A stretch of 64,000 bases of DNA from Sphingomonas sp. PP-F2F-A104-K0414. GTDB lineage: Bacteria > Pseudomonadota > Alphaproteobacteria > Sphingomonadales > Sphingomonadaceae. The translations under genes and the position numbers were made by a program. Within the stretch, counting starts at the first letter, position 1. Every line of letters starts with the position of its first letter. The notes under the pieces were generated by a model that was not told the DNA's origin, made no database searches, and saw only the letters and a program-made list of their open reading frames with translations. This document shows, piece after piece, positions 26,591 to 36,393 of the stretch. The DNA is taken from the NCBI RefSeq assembly GCF_004340945.1, contig NZ_SLYD01000001.1, forward strand, positions 496,001-560,000. The letters are read 5' to 3'.

Positions 26591-26667
26591 CGTCATCCCC
26601 GCGGAAGCGGGGCCCCATATCCTCCGAGGTTTGCCAGTATGGGTCCCCGCGTCCGCGGGGATGACGG
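26591..26667. repeat. Palindromic repeat, family E
   Basis: CGTCATCCCCGCGGAAGCGGGG pairs with CCCCGCGTCCGCGGGGATGACG. It is the only copy of this family seen here and lies between two convergent genes (GT4 and the AI-2E transporter). Confidence 0.85.
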
Positions 26668-26714
26668 GGGGTGAGCTTGGACCCGCATTACGTGGGAGGC
26701 GGCGCTAAATCAGA

Positions 26715-27785
26715 TCAGGCCGTAGCCTCACCCGCCTCGGCCTTTTCCTCTTCCCGCTCCGACCGCCGCTCGAGGGCGGTCTTGATCATCGCGGTCATCG
26801 GATCGGCCAAGGCCAGCCCCAAGATCCCGAACAGTGCGCTCGCCAGAATTTGCGCGCCCAAAGTCAACGCCGGCGGCAGGTCGACCGTACGCTTGGCCAC
26901 CATCGGCACGATCACATACCCGTCGATCGTCTGGACGATCAAATACGTCCCGATCGCCCAATACCCCGTATCGACACCCGCGCTGAACCCGACCGCGACC
27001 ATCAGCACGCCCGTCACGATCGCGCCGACGTTCGGGATGAACGCGAGGATACCCGCGATGATGCCGAGCAACATCGCCATCGGCACGCCACCGACCGCCA
27101 GCGCAATGCCGCTCGCGACCCCCTCGACCGCCATGCCGAGCAGACGCCCCGCGAGCAGCCGCCGCAACGTCGCCCCCATCTTGAGCAACGTCCTGGCGAA
27201 CTCGGGGCGAAGATCGACCGGCACCATCCACTGGAGCCCGCGCGAATAGGTGCCTGGGTCCATCGCGATGAACAGCCCGAGGATCAGGATCATGAACATG
27301 CTCGTGATCGCACCGATCGCGCTGCCGACCCACGACGTCACGCGCCCGACCGACCCGAGCGCCTGCTTGACGATCCCGTTGACGTCAGACGCCCCCGGCA
27401 TCAGCCCCTGCGACGTCAGATAGCTGGTGAAGCGGTTGGCCTGCGACTCCAGCGTCGAGCGGAGCTGCATCACCTGCTCGGTCACCTGCACGCCCGTGAG
27501 GATGAACGTGCCCACCAGGAACGCGAAGGTCAGCAGCACGACGATCAGCAACCGCCAGCCGCGCCCGATCGGCAGCACCCGCCCGAGCAACCGCACGCCG
27601 CCATCGAGCAACGCCGCGAACACGACGCCCGCAAAGATGATCAGCAATGGCTGGACCAGTACGATCAGTAACGCGATCACGCAGGCTAGCCCGAGCCAGA
27701 TCATCGCCCGCTTCAGTTCCTTGCGCAGGAACGGATCGCGCATCTCGACGGGGCTAAGCTCGTCGACGGTCTTGGTCTCGGCCAT
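26715..27785 (-). CDS. AI-2E family transporter (PerM-like permease)
   Basis: The 356-residue membrane protein has about eight helices, including paired hydrophobic stretches at residues 28-75 and C-terminal helices with AMLLGIIAGILAFIPNVGAIVTGVLM, the family signature GxxxFIPNxG. The central region (about 95-190) is the periplasmic/loop domain. Family members were proposed to export AI-2 or act as Na+/H+ antiporters; the substrate here is not known. It starts 1 nt after the lepB stop, so it is the last gene of the pyrE-lepB operon. Confidence 0.9.
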   Translation of the reverse strand: MAETKTVDELSPVEMRDPFLRKELKRAMIWLGLACVIALLIVLVQPLLIIFAGVVFAALLDGGVRLLGRVLPIGRGWRLLIVVLLTFAFLVGTFILTGVQVTEQVMQLRSTLESQANRFTSYLTSQGLMPGASDVNGIVKQALGSVGRVTSWVGSAIGAITSMFMILILGLFIAMDPGTYSRGLQWMVPVDLRPEFARTLLKMGATLRRLLAGRLLGMAVEGVASGIALAVGGVPMAMLLGIIAGILAFIPNVGAIVTGVLMVAVGFSAGVDTGYWAIGTYLIVQTIDGYVIVPMVAKRTVDLPPALTLGAQILASALFGILGLALADPMTAMIKTALERRSEREEEKAEAGEATA

Positions 27786-27786
27786 C

Positions 27787-28764
27787 TCAGTTCACCTTGG
27801 CAGGGTGGAGCGAGGTGCCGGCGCGATCCGGGCGCAGCGAGCTCCACCACGTCAGCGGATTGAACGTCGCATCGCCGTCGAGGCTGAAGGTGATGAACTC
27901 CGCACGGCCGCCGAGATTCTCGTACGGCACCGGCCCGCCGAGCCCGAGCTGGCTCAGCGCGAACCGGCTGTCGGCCGAGCGATCGCGGTTGTCGCCCATC
28001 AGGAAAACGTGGTTCGCGGGGATCGTGATCTCGGCGAAATTGTCGCCCTGGCTGTCCGATTCCAGATCGATCGTCTCGTAACGGCGGCCGTTGGGCAGCG
28101 TTTCGGTATAGGTCGGCAGGCGGCACATCTCGCGACCGTCGGGCAGCGTCTCGCGCGCGCCGGGATAGTCGATCTCGCTGCACGGGCTGTTGGTGTCGAC
28201 CGGGATCAACGTGTCGTGCAAGGGGCCGCGCTTCACCGCGACGCCGTTCAGGAACACGATCCCGCCGCGCACGGCCAGTCTGTCGCCGGGCAGCCCGATG
28301 ACGCGCTTGATATAGTCGTTGTGCGTCCCCGGCGGCGTCACGATCACCACGTCGCCGCGCGTCGGCAGCGAGCCGAACAGGCGGCCGTGGATGAACGGCA
28401 ATTGCACGCTCCAGCTCTCTTCCTGCTGACGCAGCACGACGCCCTTGAAGATCGCGATCGGGTCGGGAATCGTCGGCGACACGAACGACCAGCCATACGC
28501 GAACTTGGTCACCACCAGCCGGTCACCGATGCGGAGGCCCGGGAGCATCGATTCGCTAGGGATATAGAAGGGCTTGGCGATGAAGCTGTGGAAGCCGAGC
28601 ACGACCAGGATCAGCCAGAATATCCCCTTCACCTCGCCCCACCAATCGGTGCCGCGGCGGCGGGTCGTTTCCGGTGTAGTGGCGGCCGGTGGCGCGGTAT
28701 CGGCCGCGGTCTGCGCGAGGGGCTTTTCGGGGAACTCGTTGCCGTCCAACGCCGCGTCCTTCAT
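27787..28764 (-). CDS. lepB: Signal peptidase I
   Basis: The 325-residue membrane serine protease removes signal peptides from exported proteins. An N-terminal Ala/Pro/Thr-rich tail precedes one membrane helix (about residues 47-62). The catalytic Ser72 is in [11 protein letters not shown] and the general-base Lys153 in [15 protein letters not shown]; the C-terminal box [11 protein letters not shown] is present. The start at 28764 has an AGGAT ribosome site and overlaps the acpS stop (ATGA). The pdxJ-acpS-lepB order is typical of alphaproteobacteria. Confidence 0.96.
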   Translation of the reverse strand: MKDAALDGNEFPEKPLAQTAADTAPPAATTPETTRRRGTDWWGEVKGIFWLILVVLGFHSFIAKPFYIPSESMLPGLRIGDRLVVTKFAYGWSFVSPTIPDPIAIFKGVVLRQQEESWSVQLPFIHGRLFGSLPTRGDVVIVTPPGTHNDYIKRVIGLPGDRLAVRGGIVFLNGVAVKRGPLHDTLIPVDTNSPCSEIDYPGARETLPDGREMCRLPTYTETLPNGRRYETIDLESDSQGDNFAEITIPANHVFLMGDNRDRSADSRFALSQLGLGGPVPYENLGGRAEFITFSLDGDATFNPLTWWSSLRPDRAGTSLHPAKVN

Positions 28765-29195
28765 CGATTCGTATCCTGGCGCATGTCCGGGGATATCAGA
28801 GGTATAGCTTCGATGATCACAAAGGCCTGCGCCCACGGATGATCATCGGTCATCGTCAAATGCACGCGTGCGGCGTGGCCTTCGGGCGTCAACGCGTCAA
28901 GCCTCGCTTTGGCGCCCCCGGTCAACGCCAGTGTCGGCGCGCCACTCGGAGCGTTCACGACGCCAATGTCGCGCATGAACACGCCCGCGCGAAACCCGGT
29001 CCCGACCGCCTTCGAAAACGCCTCCTTGGCTGCGAAACGCTTCGCCAGCGTCCCGGCCTTGGTGAAAGGCCGCCGCGCCGCCTTCGCCCGCTCGACATCG
29101 GTAAACACCCGCTGCTCGAACCGCTCGCCGAACCGCTCGACCGACGCGGCGATCCGCTCGATATTGCACAGGTCGGATCCGAGTCCGATAATCAC
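28761..29195 (-). CDS. acpS: Holo-[acyl-carrier-protein] synthase
   Basis: The 144-residue AcpS transfers 4'-phosphopantetheine from CoA to acyl carrier protein. It has [17 protein letters not shown] at the start and the conserved [18 protein letters not shown] helix with catalytic Glu and Lys. I set the start at GTG 29195, exactly where the family begins. The GGAGG ribosome site directly upstream is the end of a family F repeat. It lies between pdxJ and lepB and overlaps lepB by 4 nt. Confidence 0.95.
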   Translation of the reverse strand: MIIGLGSDLCNIERIAASVERFGERFEQRVFTDVERAKAARRPFTKAGTLAKRFAAKEAFSKAVGTGFRAGVFMRDIGVVNAPSGAPTLALTGGAKARLDALTPEGHAARVHLTMTDDHPWAQAFVIIEAIPLISPDMRQDTNR

Positions 29196-29208
29196 AAAAT
29201 CCTCCCCG
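29196..29208 (-). promoter_or_regulatory. Ribosome binding site of acpS formed by a repeat
   Basis: On the minus strand GGGGAGGATTTT runs straight into the GTG start at 29195. The GGGGAGGAT belongs to the arm of the family F palindrome, and no other ribosome site is nearby. Confidence 0.75.
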
Positions 29209-29332
29209 GCACGGGGAGGGGGACCGCGACGCGAAGCGGCGGGGTGGAGGGGGGGCTCCACGAACGATCCGCCCGCGGTGGGCCCCCTCCCCCATGCTGC
29301 GCATGGTCCCCCTCCCCGTGCCGGGGAGGATT
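29199..29332. repeat. Palindromic repeat, family F (long form)
   Basis: AATCCTCCCCGGCACGGGGAGGGGG pairs with CCCCCTCCCCGTGCCGGGGAGGATT at the other end, with inner GC-rich arms. It fills the whole gap between pdxJ and acpS. Confidence 0.9.
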
Positions 29333-30083
29333 AGCGCGCCGCATCCATAGCCTCGCGCATCAGCCGAACCGCTTCGCCAAGCCCGACGAACAGCGCCTCG
29401 CCCACCAGGAAATGCCCGATGTTCAGCTCCCGAACCTGCCGGATAGCCGCGATCGGTGCGACGTTGTCGTAGGTCAGCCCGTGCCCCGCATGCACCTCGA
29501 TGCCGTTCTTCGCCGCCAGCGCCGCCGCATCGTTCAGACGCCGCAGCTCCACCACCCGCGCCTCGCCCGACAGTTCCGCATACAACCCGGTGTGCAGTTC
29601 GATCACCGGCACTTTGAGCCGCACCGCCGCCTCGATCTGGCGCGCATCCGGTTCGATGAACAGCGACACGCGGATGCCCGCCCCCGCCAGCGCATCGACC
29701 AGCTTCGCCATCCGGTCGTAATGCCCGGCGACGTCGAGCCCGCCCTCGGTCGTCAGCTCCTCGCGCTTCTCCGGCACGATGCACGCCGCGTGCGGCTTGT
29801 GACGCAGCGCGATGCCGAGCATCTCGTCGGTCGCCGCCATCTCCAGGTTGAGCGGGATCGTCAGCTCGGCCGACAACCGCGCGATGTCGTCATCGGTAAT
29901 GTGCCGCCGGTCCTCGCGCAGATGCGCGGTGATCCCGTCCGCCCCCGCCGCCGCCGCGACCAGCGCCGCGCGCACCGGATCGGGATACCCCGCCCCGCGC
30001 GCATTCCGCACCGTCGCGACGTGATCGATGTTGACGCCGAGGCGCAAGGCGGAGTTCGAATCGGTCCGGAGTATCATGGGCAT
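29331..30083 (-). CDS. pdxJ: Pyridoxine 5'-phosphate synthase
   Basis: The 250-residue TIM-barrel enzyme condenses 1-deoxy-xylulose 5-phosphate and 3-amino-2-oxopropyl phosphate to pyridoxine 5'-phosphate (vitamin B6). It shows [45 protein letters not shown], and [12 protein letters not shown], all family signatures. The start may be the ATG at 30083 or the ATG at 30077; the latter overlaps the serine hydrolase stop by 4 nt. It belongs to the pyrE-lepB chain. Confidence 0.97.
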   Translation of the reverse strand: MPMILRTDSNSALRLGVNIDHVATVRNARGAGYPDPVRAALVAAAAGADGITAHLREDRRHITDDDIARLSAELTIPLNLEMAATDEMLGIALRHKPHAACIVPEKREELTTEGGLDVAGHYDRMAKLVDALAGAGIRVSLFIEPDARQIEAAVRLKVPVIELHTGLYAELSGEARVVELRRLNDAAALAAKNGIEVHAGHGLTYDNVAPIAAIRQVRELNIGHFLVGEALFVGLGEAVRLMREAMDAAR

Positions 30084-31036
30084 GCTACCGTCGAGAGGAG
30101 GTCATAGGCGAAACCGGATTTCTGCCAGATCTCGCCGAACGCGAAATCGTCCGAACTCCGGTTGGTGAAGACCACGACCGCGATGTCGTCGTCGGGCAGG
30201 ATATAGTTGCGGGTCTGGACGCCGCCGATCTCGCCGTCGCGCTGGACGATCCGCTTCGGCGCCGCGCACCCTTTCAGCCGGCCGGGGAACACCCACTGGC
30301 CCAGCGCCTGATAGCTGCGTCCGCCCTCGGGCTTCCACAGTTCGGCGCGCGCGGCGGGAGTCATCAGCTTGCCGGTCATCAGCGATCGATCGAACCGGAA
30401 CACGGCGCGCGCCGTCCCTATCAACCCGCCGGCCGCGCCGAAACTCGCCAGTTCGTACCGCGGTTCGGCCTTGCCCGCGACAAAACCGGGAACACCCATC
30501 TCGCCGGTTCTCGCCATCGCCATCCCGGCAGGCCAAGCCAGCGCGCCCGACCCGTACATGCCGACGACGGCCATCAGATAGTCGCAATTATTATAGGCGA
30601 ACGGCGCGCCGGGTTTTGGAGGAGTGGTGAGGCAATAGGACCTATCCGGCGCAGGCGCACGATAGAAGGATGGCACGCCATCACGCAGGGGCGTGTCGTC
30701 GGGATTGGCCAGCCCGGTGTGGTGCGTCAGCAACTGGCGCAGCGTCAAGCCGCCCAGCGGGGCAAAGCCTTGAGTCCCAAGTGGCCGGTCGAGATCGCCA
30801 GGATGCCGTCGCACGACCATCGCCGCAGCCACCTGCTTGGTGATCGACGCGAGCCGCCACCGCGCACGCGGGTCATTCCGCTTCCCGCCCGCCGGATCGA
30901 CCGTACCATAGCCCCGCTCCACCAGCACCCGGTCACCCTTCCCGACCAGCACGACGCCCGCCAGCTTCGCCTGCGCGGCCACCGCATCGACCCTGGCCGA
31001 CACGCTCGCAGCAGCAAGAGCCAGCGCGAGGATCAT
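30074..31036 (-). CDS. Serine hydrolase (beta-lactamase/class C PBP fold), exported
   Basis: The 320-residue protein has a short signal-like N-terminus ([14 protein letters not shown]) and the serine beta-lactamase-fold motifs: S64-x-x-K67 in LASITK and Y148-x-N150 in FAYNNCDYL. The third motif is not clear. The family covers esterases, D-aminopeptidases and carboxypeptidases, so the substrate is unknown. Its ATG overlaps the pyrE stop (ATGA) and its end overlaps pdxJ, so it sits inside an otherwise biosynthetic operon. Confidence 0.85.
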   Translation of the reverse strand: MILALALAAASVSARVDAVAAQAKLAGVVLVGKGDRVLVERGYGTVDPAGGKRNDPRARWRLASITKQVAAAMVVRRHPGDLDRPLGTQGFAPLGGLTLRQLLTHHTGLANPDDTPLRDGVPSFYRAPAPDRSYCLTTPPKPGAPFAYNNCDYLMAVVGMYGSGALAWPAGMAMARTGEMGVPGFVAGKAEPRYELASFGAAGGLIGTARAVFRFDRSLMTGKLMTPAARAELWKPEGGRSYQALGQWVFPGRLKGCAAPKRIVQRDGEIGGVQTRNYILPDDDIAVVVFTNRSSDDFAFGEIWQKSGFAYDLLSTVACP

Positions 31037-31617
31037 GCCGCCGCCCGGCTCCCGGGCTTGATCGCAGGGATCGCGGCCAGTTCGCGCGGCAAGGCATCCG
31101 CCGGATAGGTCGGCACGTCGAGCCGGATTAGCGGGAAGAACGGCACGCCGAGATCCGCCGTCCCGTTCGAGCGATCGACCAAGGCCGCCGCCGCGACCGT
31201 CACGCCGCCGGCTCGCCCGATCGCTGCGATCGCCTCGCGCGACGACAGCCCGGTGGTGACGACGTCCTCCATCATCAGCACGCGCTGGCCCGGCGAGAGT
31301 CGGAACCCGCGGCGCAGTTCGAACACGCCGTCGGGGCGTTCGAGGAATACTGCCTCGACACCCAGCGCGCGGCCCATCTCGTGGCCGGCGATCACGCCGC
31401 CCATCGCCGGCGAGACCACGATATCGATCTGCGCGCGCAACTCGCTCGGGATCGACGCCACCAGCGCCTCCGACAACCGGGCACCACGTGCGGGGTCCAT
31501 CAACACCCGCGCGCATTGCAGGTAGCGCGAGCTGCGCAGGCCCGAGGACAGGATGAAATGCCCTTCGAGCAACGCTTCGGCAGCGCGGAATTCGGCGAGC
31601 ACGTCGTCTTCGGTCAT
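31033..31617 (-). CDS. pyrE: Orotate phosphoribosyltransferase
   Basis: The 194-residue type I PRTase makes OMP from orotate and PRPP in pyrimidine synthesis. The PRPP loop is VLMMEDVVTTGLSSREAI; upstream are GHFILSSGLRSSRYLQCARVLMDP and VVSPAMGGVIAGHEMGRAL. The length is normal. It is the first gene of the overlapping chain pyrE, serine hydrolase, pdxJ, acpS, lepB and AI-2E transporter. Confidence 0.96.
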   Translation of the reverse strand: MTEDDVLAEFRAAEALLEGHFILSSGLRSSRYLQCARVLMDPARGARLSEALVASIPSELRAQIDIVVSPAMGGVIAGHEMGRALGVEAVFLERPDGVFELRRGFRLSPGQRVLMMEDVVTTGLSSREAIAAIGRAGGVTVAAAALVDRSNGTADLGVPFFPLIRLDVPTYPADALPRELAAIPAIKPGSRAAA

Positions 31618-31732
31618 CGCGGGTCATCGCTCCAAATGGTCTGCCCGCGCTGATACGAGCGCGGGAAACCGCACGCAACGACTACCGGTGCTTCGGTCAT
31701 CACACGTCACCCCAGCCCGTCATCACCCCAGC

Positions 31733-31815
31733 CGTCATCCTGACGAAAGTCAGGACCCAGAGCCACAAGGGACGGCGTTCGTGATCCTGGGTCCTGACTT
31801 TCGTCAGGATGACGG
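31733..31815. repeat. Palindromic repeat, family A
   Basis: CGTCATCCTGACGAAAGTCAG pairs with CTGACTTTCGTCAGGATGACG. It lies in the 343-bp gap between the divergent pyrE and coxB starts; I see no other clear element in that gap. Confidence 0.93.
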
Positions 31816-31960
31816 CGGGTTAGTACGGGCGCCTGAAGGGCCCATACCAGACAAGACTTGAGGCGAGCCCCCCCGCTGGGTATAGCTCCTGCCAAATGAT
31901 AAGCAGACATCCGCGCGTCCGTGATATCGGGTTCGCTATAAACCGGGGTCAAGAATAACG

Positions 31961-33145
31961 ATGCGCAAGATGGGGATGAGAGGATTTGCGATGGCAGCGG
32001 GGCTCGCACTGGCGAGTCTCGGTGGTGTCGCCGGGCATGCGGCCCAGCCTGCGAGCACGACGCCAGCAGCCACACCCACACCGCAGGCTGCCGCGGCACC
32101 GGGAGGCGTGTCGAACACCGCTCCGACAACCGCCGCTGCGACCCCGACCGCCAACCCGTCCAGTCCCGAGCTCGCGATGGACGGTGCGCCCGCGATGACG
32201 GTCAAGCCGATGATCGGCCAGCCCACGGACGGCCTGTTCGGGCTCCAGCCGCAGGTCACCAAGAACGGCCAGTTCGCGCACTGGATGCACAATTCGATCC
32301 TGGTGCCGACGATCACGATCATCTCGCTGTTCGTGCTTGCGCTGCTCTTCTGGGTGTCGTTCCGCTACCGCAAGGCGCGCAACCCGGTCGCGTCGAAGAC
32401 CAGCCACAACACCGCGATCGAGATCCTCTGGACGCTCGCCCCGGTGGTGATCCTCGTCCTGATCGCGGTCCCGTCGATCGGTCTGCTGCAAGCCCAGTTC
32501 AAGCCGGCCCCGTCGGGCGCGGTGACGCTGAAGGCGATCGGCAACCAATGGTATTGGACCTACCAGTATCCGGACAATGGCGGCTTCGAGATCACCGCCA
32601 ACATGCTGAAGGAAAAAGCTGACGTCGCCGCTGGCGAGCGTGGCCGCACCGATGCCGACGGCCCCAAGCTGCTCGCCACCGACAACCGCATCGTCCTCCC
32701 GGTCGGCGTGCCGATCCGCCTGATCACGACGTCGAACGACGTGATCCATAGCTGGGCCGTGCCGGCGTTCTGGATCAAGCTCGACGCGATCCCCGGCCGC
32801 CTGAACGAGACCAGCTTCACGATCGACAAGCCCGGCCTGTATTTCGGCCAGTGCTCGGAACTGTGCGGCGCGCGCCACGGCTATATGCCGATCGCGGTCG
32901 AGGCGGTTCCGCCCGCCGAATATGCGGCCTGGGTCAAGGCCAAGGGCGGCACGATGCCGACTCCCGGCAAGGCGTCCGACAAGGTCATCCCGCAGCCCGG
33001 CGCCGACGGCTCCGCGGCGAAGGTCGAGGAGGCCGCCGAGACGGCGAACGCTACCGGCCCGGTCGAGAACGTGACAACCGCAGCCCCCGCAACGACGCAG
33101 GGCGCCACCTCAAACCCGGCCGGCGCCGGCAACGCGGGACAGTAA
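31961..33145 (+). CDS. coxB: Cytochrome c oxidase subunit II
   Basis: The 394-residue subunit of the aa3 oxidase carries the CuA centre that accepts electrons from cytochrome c. The ligands are H263, C298, E300, C302, H306 and M309 ([12 protein letters not shown]). A signal peptide (residues 7-28) precedes an Ala/Thr/Pro-rich segment to about 80, then two membrane helices (112-136 and 152-176). A second low-complexity tail covers residues 331-394, longer than in most relatives. It lies 1 nt before coxA. Confidence 0.96.
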   Translation: MRKMGMRGFAMAAGLALASLGGVAGHAAQPASTTPAATPTPQAAAAPGGVSNTAPTTAAATPTANPSSPELAMDGAPAMTVKPMIGQPTDGLFGLQPQVTKNGQFAHWMHNSILVPTITIISLFVLALLFWVSFRYRKARNPVASKTSHNTAIEILWTLAPVVILVLIAVPSIGLLQAQFKPAPSGAVTLKAIGNQWYWTYQYPDNGGFEITANMLKEKADVAAGERGRTDADGPKLLATDNRIVLPVGVPIRLITTSNDVIHSWAVPAFWIKLDAIPGRLNETSFTIDKPGLYFGQCSELCGARHGYMPIAVEAVPPAEYAAWVKAKGGTMPTPGKASDKVIPQPGADGSAAKVEEAAETANATGPVENVTTAAPATTQGATSNPAGAGNAGQ

Positions 33146-33146
33146 G

Positions 33147-34811
33147 ATGACCGACACCGCTCTCCATCCGTCGGCGTTCGTTTCGCACGAAGCGCACGAC
33201 CATCACCATGATACCGATCACAAACCGGGCTTCTTCGCGCGTTGGTTCATGTCGACCAACCACAAGGACATCGGCACGCTGTACCTGATCTTCGCGATCG
33301 TCGCGGGGATCATCGGCGGCTCGGTTTCGGGGCTCATGCGCGCCGAGCTCGCGCATCCCGGCATCCAGTATCTGCAGGGCTGGGCGAGCATGCTCCATGG
33401 CGGCCCCGCCAGCCTCGACGAATCGCTCCATCTCTGGAACGTGCTGATCACCGCGCATGGCCTGATCATGGTGTTCTTCATGGTCATGCCGGCGATGGTC
33501 GGCGGCTTCGGCAACTGGTTCGTGCCGATCATGATCGGTGCGCCGGACATGGCGTTCCCGCGCATGAACAACGTGTCGTTCTGGCTGCTGATCCCCGCCT
33601 TCACGCTGCTGCTGGCTTCACCGTTCTTCGGAGGTGCTGGTAACGGCTGGACGCTCTACGCGCCGCTCTCGACGTATGGCGAGCCTGGGCCGTCGACCGA
33701 CATGGCGATCCTCGCGCTCCATCTCGCGGGCGCATCGTCGATCCTCGGCGCGATCAACTTCATCACGACGATCTTCAACATGCGCGCGCCGGGCATGACG
33801 CTGCACAAGATGCCGCTGTTCGTGTGGTCGATGCTCGTCACCGCGTTCCTGCTGCTGCTGGCACTGCCGGTGCTCGCCGCGGCGATTACGATGCTGCTGA
33901 CCGATCGCAACTTCGGGACGACGTTCTTCGATCCGGCCGGCGGCGGCGATCCCGTGCTGTACCAGCATCTGTTCTGGTTCTTCGGCCATCCCGAAGTCTA
34001 CATCATGATCCTGCCGGGCTTCGGCATCGTCAGCCAGATCATCTCGACGTTCAGCCGCAAGCCCGTCTTCGGCTATCTCGGCATGGCGTACGCGATGGTC
34101 GCGATCGGCGTGGTCGGGTTCGTCGTGTGGGCGCACCACATGTTCACCACCGGCCTCAGCGTGAACACCAAGATGTACTTCACCGCGGCGACGATGGTCA
34201 TCGCGGTGCCGACGGGCATCAAGATCTTCTCGTGGATCGCGACGATGTGGGGCGGCTCGCTCACCTTCAAGACGCCGATGGTGTGGTCGATCGGCTTCAT
34301 CTTCATGTTCACCGTCGGCGGCGTGACCGGCGTCGTGCTCGCCAATGGTGGCATCGACGATTACATGCAGGACACCTACTACGTGGTGGCGCATTTCCAC
34401 TACGTGCTGAGCCTTGGTGCGGTGTTCTCGCTGTTCGCCGGGTTCTATTACTGGTTCCCGAAGATGACCGGCAAGATGTACAACGAGTTCCTCGGCCAGC
34501 TGCACTTCTGGGTGTTCTTCGTCGGCGTGAACGTGATGTTCTTCCCGATGCACTTCCTGGGTCTCCAGGGCATGCCGCGCCGTATCCCGGACTACACGCC
34601 GCAGTACGAGCATTGGAACACGGTCGCGTCGGTCGGCTACATGATCATGGCCGCGGGCATGGTGGTGTTCTTCGTCAACCTGATCTGGTCGCTGGTCGCG
34701 GGCAAGCCGGCGGGCGACAACCCCTGGGGCGACGGCGCGACGACGCTGGAGTGGACGATCTCCTCGCCGCCGCCGTACCATCAGTTCGAGACGCTGCCGC
34801 GGATCGATTGA
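33147..34811 (+). CDS. coxA: Cytochrome c oxidase subunit I
   Basis: The 554-residue catalytic subunit has twelve membrane helices and binds heme a, heme a3 and CuB. The HPEVY motif (His-Tyr cross-link) follows QHLFWFFG, and WAHHMFTTG supplies the CuB histidines; [13 protein letters not shown] carries the heme axial ligands. The N-terminus has a His-rich [11 protein letters not shown] stretch. It follows coxB by 1 nt and is followed by hairpins and a strong terminator, so coxBA can be expressed apart from ctaB. Confidence 0.97.
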   Translation: MTDTALHPSAFVSHEAHDHHHDTDHKPGFFARWFMSTNHKDIGTLYLIFAIVAGIIGGSVSGLMRAELAHPGIQYLQGWASMLHGGPASLDESLHLWNVLITAHGLIMVFFMVMPAMVGGFGNWFVPIMIGAPDMAFPRMNNVSFWLLIPAFTLLLASPFFGGAGNGWTLYAPLSTYGEPGPSTDMAILALHLAGASSILGAINFITTIFNMRAPGMTLHKMPLFVWSMLVTAFLLLLALPVLAAAITMLLTDRNFGTTFFDPAGGGDPVLYQHLFWFFGHPEVYIMILPGFGIVSQIISTFSRKPVFGYLGMAYAMVAIGVVGFVVWAHHMFTTGLSVNTKMYFTAATMVIAVPTGIKIFSWIATMWGGSLTFKTPMVWSIGFIFMFTVGGVTGVVLANGGIDDYMQDTYYVVAHFHYVLSLGAVFSLFAGFYYWFPKMTGKMYNEFLGQLHFWVFFVGVNVMFFPMHFLGLQGMPRRIPDYTPQYEHWNTVASVGYMIMAAGMVVFFVNLIWSLVAGKPAGDNPWGDGATTLEWTISSPPPYHQFETLPRID

Positions 34812-34866
34812 GGCAGATCAGGGCCATCAGGCCCCCGCCCGGCCGGCGCGGCGAGGCCGCGTCCGA

Positions 34867-34891
34867 CGACACGGGACTTGCTCCCGTGTCG
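34867..34891. other. Perfect 9-bp stem-loop in the coxA 3' region
   Basis: GACACGGGA-CTTGC-TCCCGTGTC forms a strong hairpin between the coxA stop and the terminator at 34909. It is not one of the repeat families. Confidence 0.7.
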
Positions 34892-34908
34892 GGGCCAGCC
34901 AAGGTAAG

Positions 34909-34940
34909 AACGCCTCGGGGAAACCCGGGGCGTTTTTTAT
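34909..34940 (+). terminator. Rho-independent terminator after coxA
   Basis: CGCCTCGGG-GAAA-CCCGGGGCG forms a 9-bp stem with one wobble, followed directly by TTTTTTATT. It is the clearest intrinsic terminator in the window. Confidence 0.93.
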
Positions 34941-34994
34941 TAGGGAAGGCAGTACCCGCTGGCGTCGACACGCGAACGCTCCCCCGCCGCGCCA

Positions 34995-35077
34995 CGTCAT
35001 TCTGACGAAAGTCAGGACCCAGGGTCAAAAGCGTCTCCCTCCATGGCTCTGGGTCCTGACTTTCGTCAGGATGACGG
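34995..35077. repeat. Palindromic repeat, family A
   Basis: CGTCATTCTGACGAAAGTCAGGACCC pairs with GGGTCCTGACTTTCGTCAGGATGACG. It is part of the 548-bp gene-free stretch between coxA and ctaB. Confidence 0.92.
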
Positions 35078-35198
35078 TGGGAATGGGTCGACCGCTCGCC
35101 GATCTGGCAGGGTCGTGCTAGCGGGCTATCGGGTTAACGAGCAGCGAGCGAGCCCATGAGCTAGCGCGCGAAAAAGCCAGCACCCCTGCCTTGATCCC

Positions 35199-35282
35199 GT
35201 CACCCCAGCGAAAGCTGGGGTCTCATCCTGAGATTCCCGTCACGCACAACGCGGGAGACCCCAGCTTTCGCTGGGGTGACGG
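35199..35282. repeat. Palindromic repeat, family C
   Basis: CGTCACCCCAGCGAAAGCTGGGGTCTC pairs with GAGACCCCAGCTTTCGCTGGGGTGACG. It ends 77 bp upstream of ctaB. Confidence 0.92.
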
Positions 35283-35359
35283 TCGTGGGAAGCGGCCGTT
35301 CCTCGCGCACTAGCACCGCTTTCCCCCAAGCCTTTCAACGCGTATAGCGTACCCGAACC

Positions 35360-36259
35360 ATGACTCCCGCAACTCCCCTTCTGCCACCGGCGCATTGGCG
35401 CGATTTCCTGGCGCTGACCAAGCCGCGCGTGATGACGCTCGTCGTCTTCACCGGTCTCTGCGGCATGCTTGCCGCGCCGACCTCGGTGCATCCGGTGATC
35501 GGCTTCACCGCGATCCTCTGCATCGCGCTCGGCGCCGGCGCGGCGGGTGCGCTCAACCAATGGTACGAGTCGGACATCGACGCGGTGATGCGCCGCACGC
35601 AGAAGCGCCCGCTTCCCGATGGCCGCATGGACCGTCAGGCGGCACTCCATTTCGGCGTCGGGCTCGGCGCGTTCTCGGTCCTGTTCATGGGCATCGCGGT
35701 CAACCTCGTCGCGGCCGCGATCCTCACGGTTTCGATCCTGTTCTACGTGCTGGTCTACACCGTCTGGCTGAAGCGCCGCACGCCGCAGAACATCGTGATC
35801 GGTGGTGCCGCGGGCGCGTTCCCGCCGCTGATCGGCTGGGCCGCGGCGACCGGTGATGTCGCGTTGCTCCCCGTCCTGCTGTTCCTGTTCGTATTCCTCT
35901 GGACGCCGCCGCATTTCTGGGCGCTCGCGCTGTTCATGAAGAGCGATTACGCCGCCGCGGGCGTGCCGATGCTCCCCGTCGTCTCGGGCGAGCGCACCAC
36001 GCGGACGCAGATCGGGCTTTACACAATCCCGATGGCAGCGGTCGCGATCCTACCCTGGCCACTCGGCCTGACCGGCGCGATCTACGGGATCGCAGCTGTG
36101 TTGCTCACCGGCTGGTTCGCGGTGCTTGCCGTCCGCGTCGCCAAACGCACCACACATGCCGACGATGCGATGAAACCGGAGAAGGCCTTGTTCAAATACT
36201 CGATCCTGTATCTGTTCGTGATGTTCGGCGCGCTGGTCGTCGACCGGTGGTTCGCATGA
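35360..36259 (+). CDS. ctaB: Protoheme IX farnesyltransferase (heme O synthase)
   Basis: The 299-residue UbiA-type prenyltransferase adds a farnesyl group to heme B to make heme O for the aa3 oxidase. It has about nine membrane helices. The two Asp-rich motifs are [21 protein letters not shown] and [17 protein letters not shown], and [13 protein letters not shown] is a family hallmark. It overlaps the downstream 45-aa gene by 4 nt (ATGA). Confidence 0.96.
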   Translation: MTPATPLLPPAHWRDFLALTKPRVMTLVVFTGLCGMLAAPTSVHPVIGFTAILCIALGAGAAGALNQWYESDIDAVMRRTQKRPLPDGRMDRQAALHFGVGLGAFSVLFMGIAVNLVAAAILTVSILFYVLVYTVWLKRRTPQNIVIGGAAGAFPPLIGWAAATGDVALLPVLLFLFVFLWTPPHFWALALFMKSDYAAAGVPMLPVVSGERTTRTQIGLYTIPMAAVAILPWPLGLTGAIYGIAAVLLTGWFAVLAVRVAKRTTHADDAMKPEKALFKYSILYLFVMFGALVVDRWFA

Positions 36260-36393
36260 GCCTGCCCGATCCCGACCTGATCCGCAGCCGCCAGCGCGGT
36301 CGCGCGCGCGTCATGGCGCTGCTCCTCGGTGCGTTCGTCATCCTGGTCTTCGCCATCTCGATCGCCAAGATCCGCGCGGGAATGCCGCACTGA
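36256..36393 (+). CDS. Small single-helix membrane protein between ctaB and ctaG (CoxF-like position)
   Basis: The 45-residue frame begins [18 protein letters not shown], has one membrane helix ([19 protein letters not shown]) and ends IRAGMPH. The ATG overlaps the ctaB stop (ATGA) and its TGA shares a base with the ctaG ATG, so three genes are translationally coupled. A tiny membrane protein in this place is found in other alphaproteobacterial cox operons, sometimes called CoxF, and is presumed to help assembly. The identification is by position and shape only. Confidence 0.8.
   Translation: MSLPDPDLIRSRQRGRARVMALLLGAFVILVFAISIAKIRAGMPH

Noticed and set aside
35079-35198. Gap between the family A and C repeats searched for a tRNA or promoter
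   Set aside because: No cloverleaf and no convincing promoter hexamers were found by eye.
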